Below, one piece after another: positions 26,066 to 35,929 of a stretch of DNA of 64,000 nucleotides. This stretch comes from Novosphingobium pokkalii (GTDB lineage: Bacteria; Pseudomonadota; Alphaproteobacteria; Sphingomonadales; Sphingomonadaceae), in NCBI RefSeq assembly GCF_014652855.1, contig NZ_BMZP01000008.1, positions 158,936-222,935 on the forward strand. The letters are read 5' to 3'. The translations under genes were made by a program, and so were the position numbers. The notes under the pieces were generated by a model. That model ran no database searches and was not told the DNA's origin. It saw nothing but the letters and a program-made list of their open reading frames with translations. Positions within the stretch are counted from its first letter, which is position 1, and the number at the start of each line of letters is the position of its first letter.

Positions 26066-28228
26066 TCACGGGCGCGGTTTCAGCCCGGTAAAATGGGCAA
26101 GGAATGCCTGCACGTCGGCGGTTTCCTCGATCTGCTTGTCGATCGGTTTGCCCGAGCCATGACCGGCGCGCGTCTCGATGCGGATCAGGTGGGGCTTGGG
26201 GCCGATCTGGGCGGTCTGAAGCGCCGCCGTATACTTGAAGCTGTGGCCGGGAACGACACGATCGTCGGTATCGGCCGTGGTCACCAGGATGGCCGGATAG
26301 TCCACGCCGGAGCGGATATTGTGATAGGGCGAATAGGTGCGCAGCACGCGCCAATCCGCTTCCTTTTCCGGATAGCCATAGTCATCCACCCAATAGCGGC
26401 CGGCGGTGAACTGATCGAACCGCAGCATGTCCATCACGCCGACGGCCGGGCTGGCCGCGGCAAACAGATCCGGCCGCTGGTTGGTGACCGCGCCGACCAG
26501 CAGGCCGCCATTCGATCCCCCCTCGATGGCCAGGCCATGGCGCGGCGTCACGCCATGGGCGATCAGCCATTCGCCCGCGGCAATGAAATCGTCGAACACG
26601 TTCTGTTTCTTGTCGCGCCGGCCGGCATCGTGCCAGGCATCGCCATATTCGCCGCCACCGCGCAAGTTGGCCAGGGCAAAGGCGCCGCCGCTGTCGATCC
26701 AGGTCATGAACCCGGCCGAAAACCACGGGGTCAGCGCAATATTGAACCCGCCATAGCCATAGAGCAGCGTGGGCAGCGGCCCTTTGGCATCCTTGCGCCG
26801 CACGATGAACATCGGCACCCGGGTGCCATCTTTGCTGGCATAGAACACCTGCTCGACGCGGAAATCGTCAGGGTTGAACGTCAGGTGCACCGGCTCCCAC
26901 GGCGTGGTCTGCGCCGTGGTGGGATCGATCTTGAGCACGGTAGACGGCTGGGTGAAGCTGCTGAACGCCAAGTAGGCATTCGGATCGCCGGGACGGCCGC
27001 TCAGGCCCGATGCGCTGCCAATGCCCGGCAGGGCCACGGTCCCGGCGGGGGTGCCATCCAGCGCGAAGGCCAGCACCTGGCTCTTGGCATCGTGGATGTA
27101 GCTGGCAAACAGGCGGTTGCCGGCAATGCCGACCGATTCCAGGTTGTCCTTGCTTTCAGGCACCACGGTATCGAACCTGGGCGCCGCGCCAGACAGATCC
27201 ACCCGCACGATCTTCTTGAGCGGCGCGCCTTCGCCTGAAACGAACCAGAGCTGATCGCCCACCCCATCGACGAAGTCCCACTGCGCCTTGAGGTCGGGCA
27301 CCAGCGCGACCACCGGGCCGATCTTGCCATCGCTGACGCGGGCGACGTGCACCGTGTTGACCGGATCGGTGCCCTCGCTGCTGCTGATCACCACCCAGCG
27401 CCCGTCGCTGGAGACGCTGGCGCCGTGGCCGCGCTTGGGCAGGTCCGGCGTGGCGAAGACCATCTGGTCCGCGCTTTGCGGCGTGCCCAGATGATGCAAC
27501 CACACCGTCTGGTTGTAGTTCAACGCCTGGAATGCCTGGCCCGGCTTGGGCTCGGCGAAGCGCGAATAGAGCACGGCGTCGTTGCCCAGCCATGCGAGGC
27601 CGGAAAACTTCACCCACTTGAGCTCATCGGCCAGTGGCTTGCCATCAGCCACGGTGGCGAATTTCACCGTGCGCCAATCGGAACCGCCATCCTGCACCGA
27701 ATAGGCCAGCAGGCGCCCGTCGTCCGACGGTGCCCAGGCATCGAGCGCGGTGGCGCCGTCCTTGGCCCAGGTGTTGGGATCGAGCAGCACGCGCCCCTTG
27801 GTGCCCACGGCCGCGTCCGCCGGGCGCACCAACAGTTGCGACTGGTTCATCAGCCCGCTGTTCCAGGTGTAGAACAGATTGGCCCCGCGCCGCACCGGCA
27901 GGCCGAAGCGTTCGTAGTCGATCAGCGCCTTCATCCGCTTTTCCAGCGCAGGCCGTTCCGGCAACTGCTTGAGATAGGCAGCGGTATAGGCGCTCTGCGC
28001 CTGGACCCAGGCGGCAACCCTGGCGTCTGTGCGCACATCCGCCTCAAGCCAGCGCCACGGATCGGACACCTTCTGGCCGAAATGATCTTCCACCAGCGGC
28101 ACTTGCGGGCTGGCGGGATAGGGCGGCAGGGCGGGCATGGCCGTTTCCTTGGCTGAAGCGGATGGGGCAAAGGCAGAGGTGGCAACAACCAGCGCAAGCG
28201 GGGCGGCCAGCCAAAGGCGGTTCTTCAT
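26066..28228 (-). CDS. Secreted prolyl oligopeptidase (S9A), paralogue 2
   Basis: 720 residues from the ATG at 28228, which gives a proper signal peptide (MKNRLWLAAPLALVV...ASA); the frame runs to 28303 without similarity. The propeller domain starts at DPWRWLEADV. Catalytic residues are S572 in EGGSNGGLLVG, the Asp in TADTDDRV and H690 in RAGHGSGK. It shares the GGFNIALTP/GGFDVALTP, GGGE(Y/F)G and RPDLFAA blocks with paralogue 1, 52 bp downstream. Confidence 0.95.
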   Translation of the reverse strand: MKNRLWLAAPLALVVATSAFAPSASAKETAMPALPPYPASPQVPLVEDHFGQKVSDPWRWLEADVRTDARVAAWVQAQSAYTAAYLKQLPERPALEKRMKALIDYERFGLPVRRGANLFYTWNSGLMNQSQLLVRPADAAVGTKGRVLLDPNTWAKDGATALDAWAPSDDGRLLAYSVQDGGSDWRTVKFATVADGKPLADELKWVKFSGLAWLGNDAVLYSRFAEPKPGQAFQALNYNQTVWLHHLGTPQSADQMVFATPDLPKRGHGASVSSDGRWVVISSSEGTDPVNTVHVARVSDGKIGPVVALVPDLKAQWDFVDGVGDQLWFVSGEGAPLKKIVRVDLSGAAPRFDTVVPESKDNLESVGIAGNRLFASYIHDAKSQVLAFALDGTPAGTVALPGIGSASGLSGRPGDPNAYLAFSSFTQPSTVLKIDPTTAQTTPWEPVHLTFNPDDFRVEQVFYASKDGTRVPMFIVRRKDAKGPLPTLLYGYGGFNIALTPWFSAGFMTWIDSGGAFALANLRGGGEYGDAWHDAGRRDKKQNVFDDFIAAGEWLIAHGVTPRHGLAIEGGSNGGLLVGAVTNQRPDLFAAASPAVGVMDMLRFDQFTAGRYWVDDYGYPEKEADWRVLRTYSPYHNIRSGVDYPAILVTTADTDDRVVPGHSFKYTAALQTAQIGPKPHLIRIETRAGHGSGKPIDKQIEETADVQAFLAHFTGLKPRP

Positions 28229-28318
28229 CGCAGCAATCCTGACAGGGCGGGGAAACGAAGCAGTGGTTGCCGGGGAAACTAACGCCGCTGGGCAGGAGCG
28301 CAACAGCGTTTGAAAAGA

Positions 28319-28771
28319 TCAGGAATACTGGTCCAGCATCGGCGGACGATGGAGGCAGGCATCGAACCGGAACGGACGCACCACCAGCGGCGGAACCGCA
28401 GCGGCGGCGGGATGCGCGGCGTTCATCAGGATCACGTCTGCCTCGGGCAACACGGCCGAGCGGATCGCCAGGAGGAGGGATTGCCGCTGCTGCGCCCAGG
28501 CATCGACGAACGCGATCGTGGACTCACGGTCCAACCCATCGGGCAGGCGGTGGACGGCTTCGTCAGCGGACGTCCAGCCCAAGTCGAATGGCTCTGTGCA
28601 GCCGGACACTGGCTCGGGCAGGTAGCGCATCTGCACCAGCACGGCGAGACCGGCCTCGCTGGCGAAATGGACGATACGATGGCCCGGCGAACAATAGCGG
28701 CCGCCAAAGCGAAACGCCCCTGCCCCATCCAACGCATGCTCACCGGCCCGAACCAGACGCCACAGGATCAT
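28319..28771 (-). CDS. RES-domain protein, orphan (no adjacent antitoxin)
   Basis: 150 residues matching the RES fold: an LWRL start, GGRYCSPGHRIVHFASE containing the namesake R25 and E39, and IRSAVLPEADVIL with S105, then N-x-AHP near residue 117. RES proteins are usually toxins of type II Xre-RES systems that degrade NAD+, resembling ADP-ribosyltransferases. The antitoxin normally sits directly upstream, but only a 110-bp gap with the rplQ terminator is there, and no Xre/MbcA-type gene is nearby. It may be detoxified, have a remote partner, or serve a non-TA function. Confidence 0.8.
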   Translation of the reverse strand: MILWRLVRAGEHALDGAGAFRFGGRYCSPGHRIVHFASEAGLAVLVQMRYLPEPVSGCTEPFDLGWTSADEAVHRLPDGLDRESTIAFVDAWAQQRQSLLLAIRSAVLPEADVILMNAAHPAAAAVPPLVVRPFRFDACLHRPPMLDQYS

Positions 28772-28807
28772 GCGCCATATCTAGGCAGCAAGCACCAGTA
28801 CCACAAC

Positions 28808-28840
28808 GAAAAACGGGCGAAGCCTGGTGGCTCCGCCCGT
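28808..28840 (-). terminator. Terminator of the rpsM-rplQ operon
   Basis: On the minus strand ACGGGCGGAGCC pairs with GGCTTCGCCCGT (one G-U), followed by TTTTT. It lies 42 bp after the rplQ stop and just upstream of the RES gene. Confidence 0.9.
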
Positions 28841-28881
28841 CATCCGGTTCGCTTGAGATTGGGGCATCACGCCCCGACCGA

Positions 28882-29307
28882 TCAGGCGTTTTCGAGTTCG
28901 TCTTCGTCGGCCGTCAGGACCGGACCCGAGTCCTGGCCCTTGGCAGCCACGTCGCGGTCCACCAGTTCGATCACGGCGATCGGAGCGGCGTCCGAAGCGC
29001 GGTAACCGGCCTTGATGATGCGAGTGTAGCCACCTTCACGGTCGGCGTAGCGCGCGGCCAGAACTTCGAACAGCTTCTTTTCCTGCGCTTCATCGAGCAG
29101 ACGGGCGTGGGCGAGGCGGCGGTTCGACAGGCCACCGTGCTTGGCCAGCGTGATCAGCTTTTCGACGTAGGGACGCAGTTCCTTCGCCTTGGGCAGCGTG
29201 GTGGTGATCTGCTCGTGCTTGATCAGCGCGGCCGCCAGATTGCGCAGCAACGCAATACGGTGCGACGAGGTACGACCCAGCTTACGCTGGCCCAGCTTGT
29301 GACGCAT
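28882..29307 (-). CDS. rplQ: 50S ribosomal protein L17
   Basis: 141 residues starting [17 protein letters not shown], the L17 signature, and containing LVTLAK-like [13 protein letters not shown]. The C-terminal acidic tail is usual in alphaproteobacteria. It lies near the peptide exit tunnel of the large subunit. Last gene of the alpha operon, 150 bp after rpoA and followed by a strong terminator. Confidence 0.98.
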   Translation of the reverse strand: MRHKLGQRKLGRTSSHRIALLRNLAAALIKHEQITTTLPKAKELRPYVEKLITLAKHGGLSNRRLAHARLLDEAQEKKLFEVLAARYADREGGYTRIIKAGYRASDAAPIAVIELVDRDVAAKGQDSGPVLTADEDELENA

Positions 29308-29457
29308 AACTCATTCTCCGTTTGTAGGGGGGCCGTATGAGGTACCCCGATCCAGGCCGACTTGAGGGGCAGCCCGTTCCCTTGTGCACGAGGTTGCAGC
29401 GCTGTGCTGCGGCCAGGCCGACACGGAAAGCGTTCCGTCTCGGCCCTGCCCACCCAA

Positions 29458-30519
29458 TCAGCCGAGCAGTTCCTGCTCGAGCTTCTTGGCCATTTCCTCG
29501 ATGTTTTCCGGCGGCCAGCCAGGGATGTCCATGCCGAGGCGCAGGCCCATCGACGAGAGCACTTCCTTGATCTCGTTGAGCGACTTGCGCCCGAAGTTCG
29601 GCGTGCGGAGCATCTCGGCCTCGGTCTTCTGGACCAGGTCGCCAATGTAGATGATGTTGTCGTTCTTCAGGCAGTTCGCCGAACGCACCGACAGTTCCAG
29701 CTCGTCCACCTTCTTGAGAAGGTAGCGGTTGAGCTGGTTGGCATCGCTTTCTTCCGGCGCATGCGCGGCAACGCCGGCGAGCGACGGCACGTGGCCGGTC
29801 GGCACCTGGTCGTCGAAGTGGACGAACAGGGCAAGCTGGTCCTGAAGGATGCGCGCGGCATAGGCCACGGCGTCTTCGGGGGTGACGGTGCCATCGGTTT
29901 CGACCGAGAGGCTCAGCTTGTCGTAGTCAAGCTCCTGGCCGATACGCGCGTTGTCGACCTTGTACGACACCTGGCGCACGGGCGAATAGAGCGAGTCGAC
30001 GGGGATCAGGCCGATCGGCGCATCCACCGGACGGTTCGACACGGCCGGGACATAGCCCTTGCCGGTGTCGCAGGTGAGTTCCATGTTGAAGGTCGCGCCT
30101 TCATCCAGGTGGCAGATCACCAGGTCCTTGTTCATCACCTCGATGTCACCGGTCACGGCGATGTCGCCGGCCTTGACTTCGCCCGGCCCGATCGCGGAAA
30201 GCTGAAGACGCTTGGGGCCTTCGCCCTGCATCTTGAGCGCGATCTGCTTGACGTTGAGGACGATGTCCGTGACGTCTTCACGCACGCCCGCAAGCGACGA
30301 GAATTCGTGCAGCACGTTCTCGATCTTGATCGACGTGACCGCAGCCCCCTGAAGCGAAGAGAGCAGCACCCGGCGCAGCGCATTGCCGAGGGTAAGACCA
30401 AAGCCACGCTCAAGCGGTTCGGCAACGAAAGTCGCGCGACGCTTCGGATCGTGGCCGGGCTTGATTTCGAGAGTGTTGGGCTTCTTCAGTTCCTGCCAGT
30501 TCTTGATGTTGACAGTCAT
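29458..30519 (-). CDS. rpoA: DNA-directed RNA polymerase subunit alpha
   Basis: 353 residues. The N-terminal dimerisation domain (about 1-235, [20 protein letters not shown]) scaffolds beta and beta-prime. The C-terminal domain (about 255-335, [19 protein letters not shown] and [14 protein letters not shown]) contacts UP elements and activators. It lies between rpsK and rplQ in the conserved alpha operon. Confidence 0.99.
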   Translation of the reverse strand: MTVNIKNWQELKKPNTLEIKPGHDPKRRATFVAEPLERGFGLTLGNALRRVLLSSLQGAAVTSIKIENVLHEFSSLAGVREDVTDIVLNVKQIALKMQGEGPKRLQLSAIGPGEVKAGDIAVTGDIEVMNKDLVICHLDEGATFNMELTCDTGKGYVPAVSNRPVDAPIGLIPVDSLYSPVRQVSYKVDNARIGQELDYDKLSLSVETDGTVTPEDAVAYAARILQDQLALFVHFDDQVPTGHVPSLAGVAAHAPEESDANQLNRYLLKKVDELELSVRSANCLKNDNIIYIGDLVQKTEAEMLRTPNFGRKSLNEIKEVLSSMGLRLGMDIPGWPPENIEEMAKKLEQELLG

Positions 30520-30640
30520 GGAATTCCCCTAGGGTTTTTCGAGAGCGCCGGAAGTCGGCCAGAAGGTCGCCGCAACCGGTCAAGATATTGGGCGGGTGTG
30601 GCGCGCGTGGTACCTCGCGCGCCACTCGCCAAAAGGCAGG

Positions 30641-31030
30641 TCAGACGCGACGGCGCTTGGAGGGACGCACGCCGTTGTGCGGGATCGGGGTCACATCGCG
30701 GATGGCGGTGATGGTGAAGCCGACCGCCTGAAGGGCGCGCAGAGCGCTTTCACGACCCGAACCCGGGCCCTTCACTTCCACTTCCAGGGTGCGCACGCCG
30801 TGTTCGGCGGCCTTCTTGCCGGCGTCGTCCGCAGCCACCTGAGCGGCGTAGGGGGTCGACTTGCGGCTGCCCTTGAAGCCCATCATGCCGGCAGACGACC
30901 ACGAGATGGCGTTGCCCTGGGCATCGGTGATGGTGATCATGGTGTTGTTGAAGCTGGCGTTCACGTGCGCAACACCGCTGGTGATGTTCTTGCGCTCGCG
31001 GCGCTTAATGCGCTGGGGTTCGCGTGCCAT
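30641..31030 (-). CDS. rpsK: 30S ribosomal protein S11
   Basis: 129 residues, with [19 protein letters not shown] and [13 protein letters not shown]; it forms part of the platform near the Shine-Dalgarno/anti-Shine-Dalgarno helix. The C-terminus ([16 protein letters not shown]) is canonical. It sits 54 bp downstream of rpsM and 121 bp upstream of rpoA. Confidence 0.99.
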   Translation of the reverse strand: MAREPQRIKRRERKNITSGVAHVNASFNNTMITITDAQGNAISWSSAGMMGFKGSRKSTPYAAQVAADDAGKKAAEHGVRTLEVEVKGPGSGRESALRALQAVGFTITAIRDVTPIPHNGVRPSKRRRV

Positions 31031-31084
31031 GTGTTGAATTCCTGTCGAGAAACCGTTGGAAAGATCTAGCCTGAAAGGCTGATC

Positions 31085-31453
31085 TTACTTCTTCTTGCCG
31101 GCGATCGGCTTGGCCTTGCCCTTGCGGGTGCGCGCATTGGTGTGCGTGCGCTGACCGCGAACCGGCAGACCCTTGCGGTGACGCAGGCCGCGATAGCAGG
31201 CCAGGTCCATCAGGCGCTTGATGTTCATCGCGGTTTCGCGACGCAGATCGCCTTCCACGGTGTGTTCCGCGTCGATCGTTTCACGGATCTGGAGCACTTC
31301 GGCGTCCGACAGATCCTGCACGCGGCGAGCGTGATCGATACCGAGCTTGTCGGCAATCTGGCGGGCCTTGAACGAGCCAATGCCATGAATGTAGGTCAGC
31401 GCCACGATCACGCGCTTGTTGGTGGGGATATTGACCCCGGCAATACGAGCCAC
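31085..31453 (-). CDS. rpsM: 30S ribosomal protein S13
   Basis: 122 residues starting at GTG 31453 ([15 protein letters not shown]), with GGAG 7 nt upstream; a longer frame to 31498 is not supported. It binds 16S rRNA in the head and contacts L5 and the P-site tRNA; the C-terminal Lys/Arg-rich tail is present. First gene of the alpha operon here, preceded by a 367-bp non-coding region. Confidence 0.98.
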   Translation of the reverse strand: MARIAGVNIPTNKRVIVALTYIHGIGSFKARQIADKLGIDHARRVQDLSDAEVLQIRETIDAEHTVEGDLRRETAMNIKRLMDLACYRGLRHRKGLPVRGQRTHTNARTRKGKAKPIAGKKK

Positions 31454-31600
31454 TTGTTTCTCCGTTTGCTCCACAGGGCACCGAATCGAATTTGGCACCC
31501 TATCTCATCGCGACAACACCCACCGAAAAACGCCAGATTGCAGCCCGCGCAAGCACTTGCTCCGGACTTCAAAAGACCCTTCTCGTTCGAGTGAAAGGCG

Positions 31601-31629
31601 CGCTTAGGCTTTTTGCAGGGAAAGGTCAA
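31601..31629 (-). promoter_or_regulatory. Candidate promoter for rpsM-rpsK-rpoA-rplQ
   Basis: On the minus strand TTGACC (31629-31624), exactly 17 nt, TAAGCG (31606-31601), giving a leader of about 140 nt before rpsM. A second weaker candidate, TTGCGA-16-TATAAG, lies at 31735-31708. The rest of the 31454-31820 interval holds no gene. Confidence 0.55.
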
Positions 31630-31820
31630 CCACAAAGGGCACGCACACCGCGCTGACGGGTGAGCGTGCGGCCATCCCGATCGCGGGGGCCACCATGGCG
31701 ACAACCCCTTATACGCCACTCGCCCCGCGTCGCAAAGCACGATTCGCCCTGCGCTTTGGACCATAACCCCCACCGGGAACCAAAACCCGAAGCCGGATCG
31801 TCAGGTTGCAGATGACGGAT

Positions 31821-32894
31821 TTAGGGATGACTGTCCTGGCCGAGCGCTGCGTCGAACGCGGCCTGCGCATCCTTCTGCGCGGTGGCCTCGTCGCCCGGCG
31901 CGGGGGGCAATGGCTTGGCCTTGCCCGGCGCCGGCTTTGGTGGCGCGGGCTTTACGGCCGGCTTGGCCGGTTCACGCTTGTTAGGCGCCGGCTTGCCAGT
32001 TGCCGGCTTGACGGCTGACTTGGGCGCAGCCGGCCTCGCGACCGGCGCGGCCGGTGGCGTGGTGTTGTTCGACACGTCCAGGCCATCGTCATCCGCCACC
32101 ACCGGCGGCGCGGTGCGGGCGCGCGGCATGGCCGGCAGCCCCCGCAGCGTGCCCATGGGCCGGCCGGTGATCGGCGCGCCATCGGGCGCGAGCGAAGGGC
32201 CTTGCGGCGCATTGCGCAAGGCAGGCGCGGGCTTGACGGAGTCGCCATCGTCCGGGCCGGTCGGCGCGGCAGTCGCCCCGCCCTCTCCTGCGCCTGGCAC
32301 TCCGGTCCCTTCCGCAGGCAATGCTCCACCAAGCTTGTCAGCCAGACGCGCGATCTGCTGCCCGAGCATGCGATCGACCGCAGGCGCGATCTGCTCCACG
32401 CGATAGCGCATATAGCCGCCCACGACATATTCGATGAGGATGCGGGTGCCGCGCTCGTTGGTCTTGAGCGTGATGGTCATGGCGCCGAGCAGCGCCTCGC
32501 TTTGCAGAGGCCCGAGCGCCCCGGTGAGGCGCAAGGCCCGTCCAGGCTCGACGTAGACCACGCGCATATGTTGCACGCCGCCAGACACAGCGGCGGCGCC
32601 ACCCTGTTTGGCCGGCGGCAGCTTCTCACAAAAACAGCCGCCGGGAACAGGATCGAGCGTCAGGTTCGCCGCTTCGCCAGAAAAGGTGTGTTCGCTGGAC
32701 CACCAGGCGGCCGGCTTGACCAGCGTGCGCCACACTTCGGGCGCAGGAGCACCGACTTCCACCACCTCCCGCACCACGAAGCCGCGGTCGTCGCGCGCCA
32801 GGATTTCCGCCTGCGCCGGCACCGCACGAATGGAAACACCAGCAGCGGCTGCGAAAAGAAGTGCCGCGACTCTGCCCATCAGCCGTGATCGCAT
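31821..32894 (-). CDS. Exported SRPBCC (START/Bet v1-like) domain protein with Pro/Ala/Lys-rich tail
   Basis: 357 residues from the ATG at 32894 (AAGGGG 9 nt upstream). A signal peptide (MRSRLMGRVAALLFAAAAG...AQA) is followed by an SRPBCC ligand-binding domain (about 35-190, VVEVGAPAPEVWRTLVKPAAWW), then about 150 residues of Pro/Ala/Lys low complexity with repeated KPA. Such domains bind hydrophobic ligands; the ligand here is unknown. It interrupts the usual adk-rpsM adjacency in the ribosomal cluster on the same strand. Confidence 0.82.
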   Translation of the reverse strand: MRSRLMGRVAALLFAAAAGVSIRAVPAQAEILARDDRGFVVREVVEVGAPAPEVWRTLVKPAAWWSSEHTFSGEAANLTLDPVPGGCFCEKLPPAKQGGAAAVSGGVQHMRVVYVEPGRALRLTGALGPLQSEALLGAMTITLKTNERGTRILIEYVVGGYMRYRVEQIAPAVDRMLGQQIARLADKLGGALPAEGTGVPGAGEGGATAAPTGPDDGDSVKPAPALRNAPQGPSLAPDGAPITGRPMGTLRGLPAMPRARTAPPVVADDDGLDVSNNTTPPAAPVARPAAPKSAVKPATGKPAPNKREPAKPAVKPAPPKPAPGKAKPLPPAPGDEATAQKDAQAAFDAALGQDSHP

Positions 32895-32956
32895 CGCCGC
32901 ACCCCTTTTCGCTGTCACAATGGCCCGCATCCCGGTCATCGGGAAGCACAGGCGTG

Positions 32957-33601
32957 TCAGGCCAGAATTGCCTCGATCGATGCCGTCACGGCGTCCATCT
33001 GGGCCATGCCGTCAACCCGCGCAACAATGCCGCGCGCTTCGTAGATCGGCAGGATCGGCGCGGTCTTGGCGCGATACTCGGCCATGCGCGTGCGCACGGT
33101 TTCCTCGTTGTCGTCCGGACGGCGCTTGAATTCATGGCCACCACACTTGTCGCAGGTGCCTTCGACCTTCGGCTTCTCGAACGTGTCGTGATAGCCCTTG
33201 CCGCAGGTGGCGCAGGTGTAGCGGCCAGTGATCCGCTCGACCAGCGCGTCCTCGTTCACGTCCAGCTCGATCACATGGTCGAGCTGGCGGCCGCGGCTGG
33301 CGAGAATGGCGTCGAGCGACTCGGCCTGGGCGGCCGTGCGGGGATAGCCGTCGAAAATCGCGCCGGTGCCCGCACCCATGGCGTCGAGCTCGTCACCGAT
33401 CAGCGCCGAGACGATCTCGTCGGACACAAGCTGCCCCGCTTCCATCACGGCCTTGGCCTTGAGGCCCACGGGCGTACCCGCCTTGACGGCGGCGCGCAGC
33501 ATGTCGCCAGTGGACAGTTGCTTGAGGCCATGGCGTTCGACCAGGCGCTGCGCCTGCGTCCCCTTGCCAGCGCCCGGCGGGCCGAGAAGAATGATATTCA
33601 C
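32957..33601 (-). CDS. adk: Adenylate kinase (zinc-containing long form)
   Basis: 214 residues: P-loop GPPGAGKGTQA, AMP-binding STGDMLR, and a LID domain with CATCGKGY and CDKCGG, a four-cysteine set that binds a structural zinc and is replaced by other residues in E. coli Adk. It interconverts ATP, AMP and ADP. It lies 31 bp downstream of secY, the conserved secY-adk arrangement. Confidence 0.99.
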   Translation of the reverse strand: MNIILLGPPGAGKGTQAQRLVERHGLKQLSTGDMLRAAVKAGTPVGLKAKAVMEAGQLVSDEIVSALIGDELDAMGAGTGAIFDGYPRTAAQAESLDAILASRGRQLDHVIELDVNEDALVERITGRYTCATCGKGYHDTFEKPKVEGTCDKCGGHEFKRRPDDNEETVRTRMAEYRAKTAPILPIYEARGIVARVDGMAQMDAVTASIEAILA

Positions 33602-33632
33602 TTAGGCAGTCCCCCTCTTTGTCATCCGCGCC

Positions 33633-35000
33633 TTAGCGCAGGCGGCCCTTCAGCTTGGCCTTCTTGATCAGGTCGCCATACTGGTGCGCCAGCAGGTGCG
33701 ACTGGATCTGGGTGATCGTATCGACCGTCACGTTGACCACAATCAGCAAGCTGGTGCCACCGAAGAACAGCGTGCCCATCCCTGTCTCGGACATGATCCA
33801 TTCGGGCACGACGCAGACGAAGGTGATGTAGGCCGCGCCCAGCACGGTGATGCGGGTGAGAACGTAATCGAGGTACTTTTCGGTGTTCTTGCCCGGACGG
33901 ATGCCAGGAATGAAGCCGCCGTTGCGCTTGAGGTTCTCGGCGGTTTCTTCCGGATTGAACACCACAGCGGTGTAGAAGAAGCTGAAGAACACGATGCCGA
34001 GGGCATAGAGGATCATGTACAGCGGCTTGCCGTGGCCCAGATACTGGTTGAGGCCGATGATGACCTGCCCCCAGGTGGTGTCGGGCGAGATGGACTTGCC
34101 GGCAAACTGGGTGATCGTCAGCGGCAGCAGCAGCAGCGAACTGGCGAAGATCGGCGGAATGACGCCGGCGGTGTTGAGCTTGAGCGGCAAGTGGCTGCGA
34201 TCGGCCGCCATCATCCCACGCTGCGTGGCGCGCTTGGGATACTGGATCAGCAGGCGACGCGTGGCGCGCTCGAAGAAGCAGATCAGCACGACGACACCCA
34301 GAATCAGGGCGACGACGCCGGCAATGACAAAGCCGTTGAGCTGGCCGGTGCGGCCCTGCTCGAACAGGTTGCCGACGAACTTCGGCATCTGCGCCACGAT
34401 GCCGGCCATGATGATCAGCGAAGTGCCGTTGCCAATGCCGCGCGCAGTGATCTGTTCACCCAGCCACAGCAGGAACATGGTGCCGCCGATCAGGCTGATC
34501 ACGGCAGTGATGCGGAACAGGAAGCCGGGCAGCACGACCGCCTGGATTCCGCTCGACGCACCATAGGCCTCAAGACCCGTGGCAATGGCATAGCCCTGCA
34601 CGGCGGTGAGGAACACGGCGCCATAGCGGGTATACTGGTTGAGCTTCTTGCGGCCGCTTTCGCCTTCCTTCTTGAGGGCGGCGAGTGCGGGATGCAGCGA
34701 GGCTGCCAACTGCACCACGATCGAGGCGGTGATGTAGGGCATCACGCCAAGCGCGATCAGGCTCATGCGCTGGAGCGAACCGCCGGAAAAGGCGTTGAAA
34801 ATATCCAGGATCCCGCCGCGCGTCTGGTTATAGAGCGTTTCCAGGATCAGCGGGTTCACGCCGGGCAGCGGAACGAAGCTCAAGAAGCGGAACACGATCA
34901 GCGCACCGACCGTGAACCAGATGCGGTTCTTCAGTTCGGTCGCCTTCGAGAAGTTCGACAGGTTGAGATTGCTGGCGATGTTATCGGCGCGGGATGCCAT
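33633..35000 (-). CDS. secY: Preprotein translocase subunit SecY
   Basis: 455 residues with ten TM helices. The pore plug region near TM2a carries NAFSGGSLQRMSLIALG, and the cytoplasmic loops include the conserved RGMMAADRSHLPLKLNTAGV and PGIRPG segments. It forms the SecYEG channel for Sec export and membrane insertion. It follows rplO by 189 bp. Confidence 0.99.
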   Translation of the reverse strand: MASRADNIASNLNLSNFSKATELKNRIWFTVGALIVFRFLSFVPLPGVNPLILETLYNQTRGGILDIFNAFSGGSLQRMSLIALGVMPYITASIVVQLAASLHPALAALKKEGESGRKKLNQYTRYGAVFLTAVQGYAIATGLEAYGASSGIQAVVLPGFLFRITAVISLIGGTMFLLWLGEQITARGIGNGTSLIIMAGIVAQMPKFVGNLFEQGRTGQLNGFVIAGVVALILGVVVLICFFERATRRLLIQYPKRATQRGMMAADRSHLPLKLNTAGVIPPIFASSLLLLPLTITQFAGKSISPDTTWGQVIIGLNQYLGHGKPLYMILYALGIVFFSFFYTAVVFNPEETAENLKRNGGFIPGIRPGKNTEKYLDYVLTRITVLGAAYITFVCVVPEWIMSETGMGTLFFGGTSLLIVVNVTVDTITQIQSHLLAHQYGDLIKKAKLKGRLR

Positions 35001-35189
35001 GGTCGGATATCAAGCCTTGCTGTGGCCCGGTCCGGCCGACGCCCGCGTTCCGAAGAGACTTGCGGATGTGTCAGGCCCCGCCCGGCGGGCTGCGCGTCAA
35101 TATGGTGCGTTCAATACGCCAAGGGCCATATAGGACGGGCGCAGGGATGCAATAACCCCTGCGCCCGTTTTACGCGATAATTAAAGGTC

Positions 35190-35669
35190 TCAGGCTTCGG
35201 CGGCAGCCTTGACGACGGTCACTTCGACCGCGCCACCCAGCTTTTCCACCGCAGCCACGGCACCCTTCGAGGCACCGGCAACCTTGAAGCTGACCTTGGC
35301 GGTCAGTTCGCCCTTGGCCAGCAGGCGCACGCCGTGCTTGCCACCACGCGCCAAGCCAGCAGCCTTGAGCGCGGCATGATCGACCACGCCCGACACGTCG
35401 AGCTTGCCGGCATCGATCATCTTCTGGATCAGGCCGAGGTTCACTTCGGCATAGTCCTTGGCGAAGATGTTGTTGAAGCCGCGCTTCGGGATGCGCATGT
35501 GCAGCGGCATCTGGCCGCCTTCAAACCCGTTGATCGAAACGCCCGAACGCGCCTTGGCACCCTTCTGGCCACGGCCAGCGGTCTTGCCCTTGCCCGAGCC
35601 GATGCCACGGCCCACGCGCATGCGGCCCTTGCGGGCGCCGCCATTGTCGGAAATCTGGTTAAGCTTCAT
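35190..35669 (-). CDS. rplO: 50S ribosomal protein L15
   Basis: 159 residues from the ATG at 35669 ([15 protein letters not shown]); the upstream extension of the frame to 35948 is over the repeat region and non-coding. It has the L15 extended basic arm ([18 protein letters not shown]) and the globular [20 protein letters not shown]. First gene after the intergenic terminator-like hairpin, so it probably has its own promoter. Confidence 0.98.
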   Translation of the reverse strand: MKLNQISDNGGARKGRMRVGRGIGSGKGKTAGRGQKGAKARSGVSINGFEGGQMPLHMRIPKRGFNNIFAKDYAEVNLGLIQKMIDAGKLDVSGVVDHAALKAAGLARGGKHGVRLLAKGELTAKVSFKVAGASKGAVAAVEKLGGAVEVTVVKAAAEA

Positions 35670-35715
35670 GAGATGCACTCGCTTTCGCTTTGAGTCGCGC
35701 TGATAGGAAGAGGCG

Positions 35716-35744
35716 CCCTTAGTGGGTTGCAACGGACTTGTCAC
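35716..35744 (-). promoter_or_regulatory. Candidate internal promoter for rplO-secY-adk
   Basis: On the minus strand GTGACA (35744-35739), 17 nt, TAAGGG (35721-35716), about 47 bp before rplO. Geometry matches the two other ribosomal promoters proposed here (17-nt spacers, TA at -10). Confidence 0.45.
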
Positions 35745-35807
35745 CCCTTGCGGGTGATTGACTCGGAATCCTTTGGCATGAACGGCCCAGCCAGACGTTG
35801 CGCCCAC

Positions 35808-35884
35808 GCCCTTCGACAAGCTCAGGGCGAACGGAGGGTGCAGCAACCCGTTGAATTCCGTTCGGGCTGAGCTTGTCGAAGCCC
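35808..35884. repeat. Palindromic intergenic repeat (TTCGACAAGCTCAG type)
   Basis: The left arm at 35808-35834 reads GCCCTTCGACAAGCTCAGGG... and the right arm at 35858-35884 is its near-perfect reverse complement (CCGTTCGGGCTGAGCTTGTC...). The pair encloses about 23 nt. I know this sequence as a REP-like repeat in sphingomonad and other proteobacterial genomes. It sits inside the ribosomal spc gene string. Confidence 0.85.
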
Positions 35885-35929
35885 CTGCCCCGTGCGTCCA
35901 AGCGCCGCCCCCTGCCCCATCCCCAAACG

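Noticed and set aside
23506..26091. 861-codon plus-strand open frame
   Set aside because: Mirrors the prolyl oligopeptidase gene; no domain, typical reverse-complement composition.
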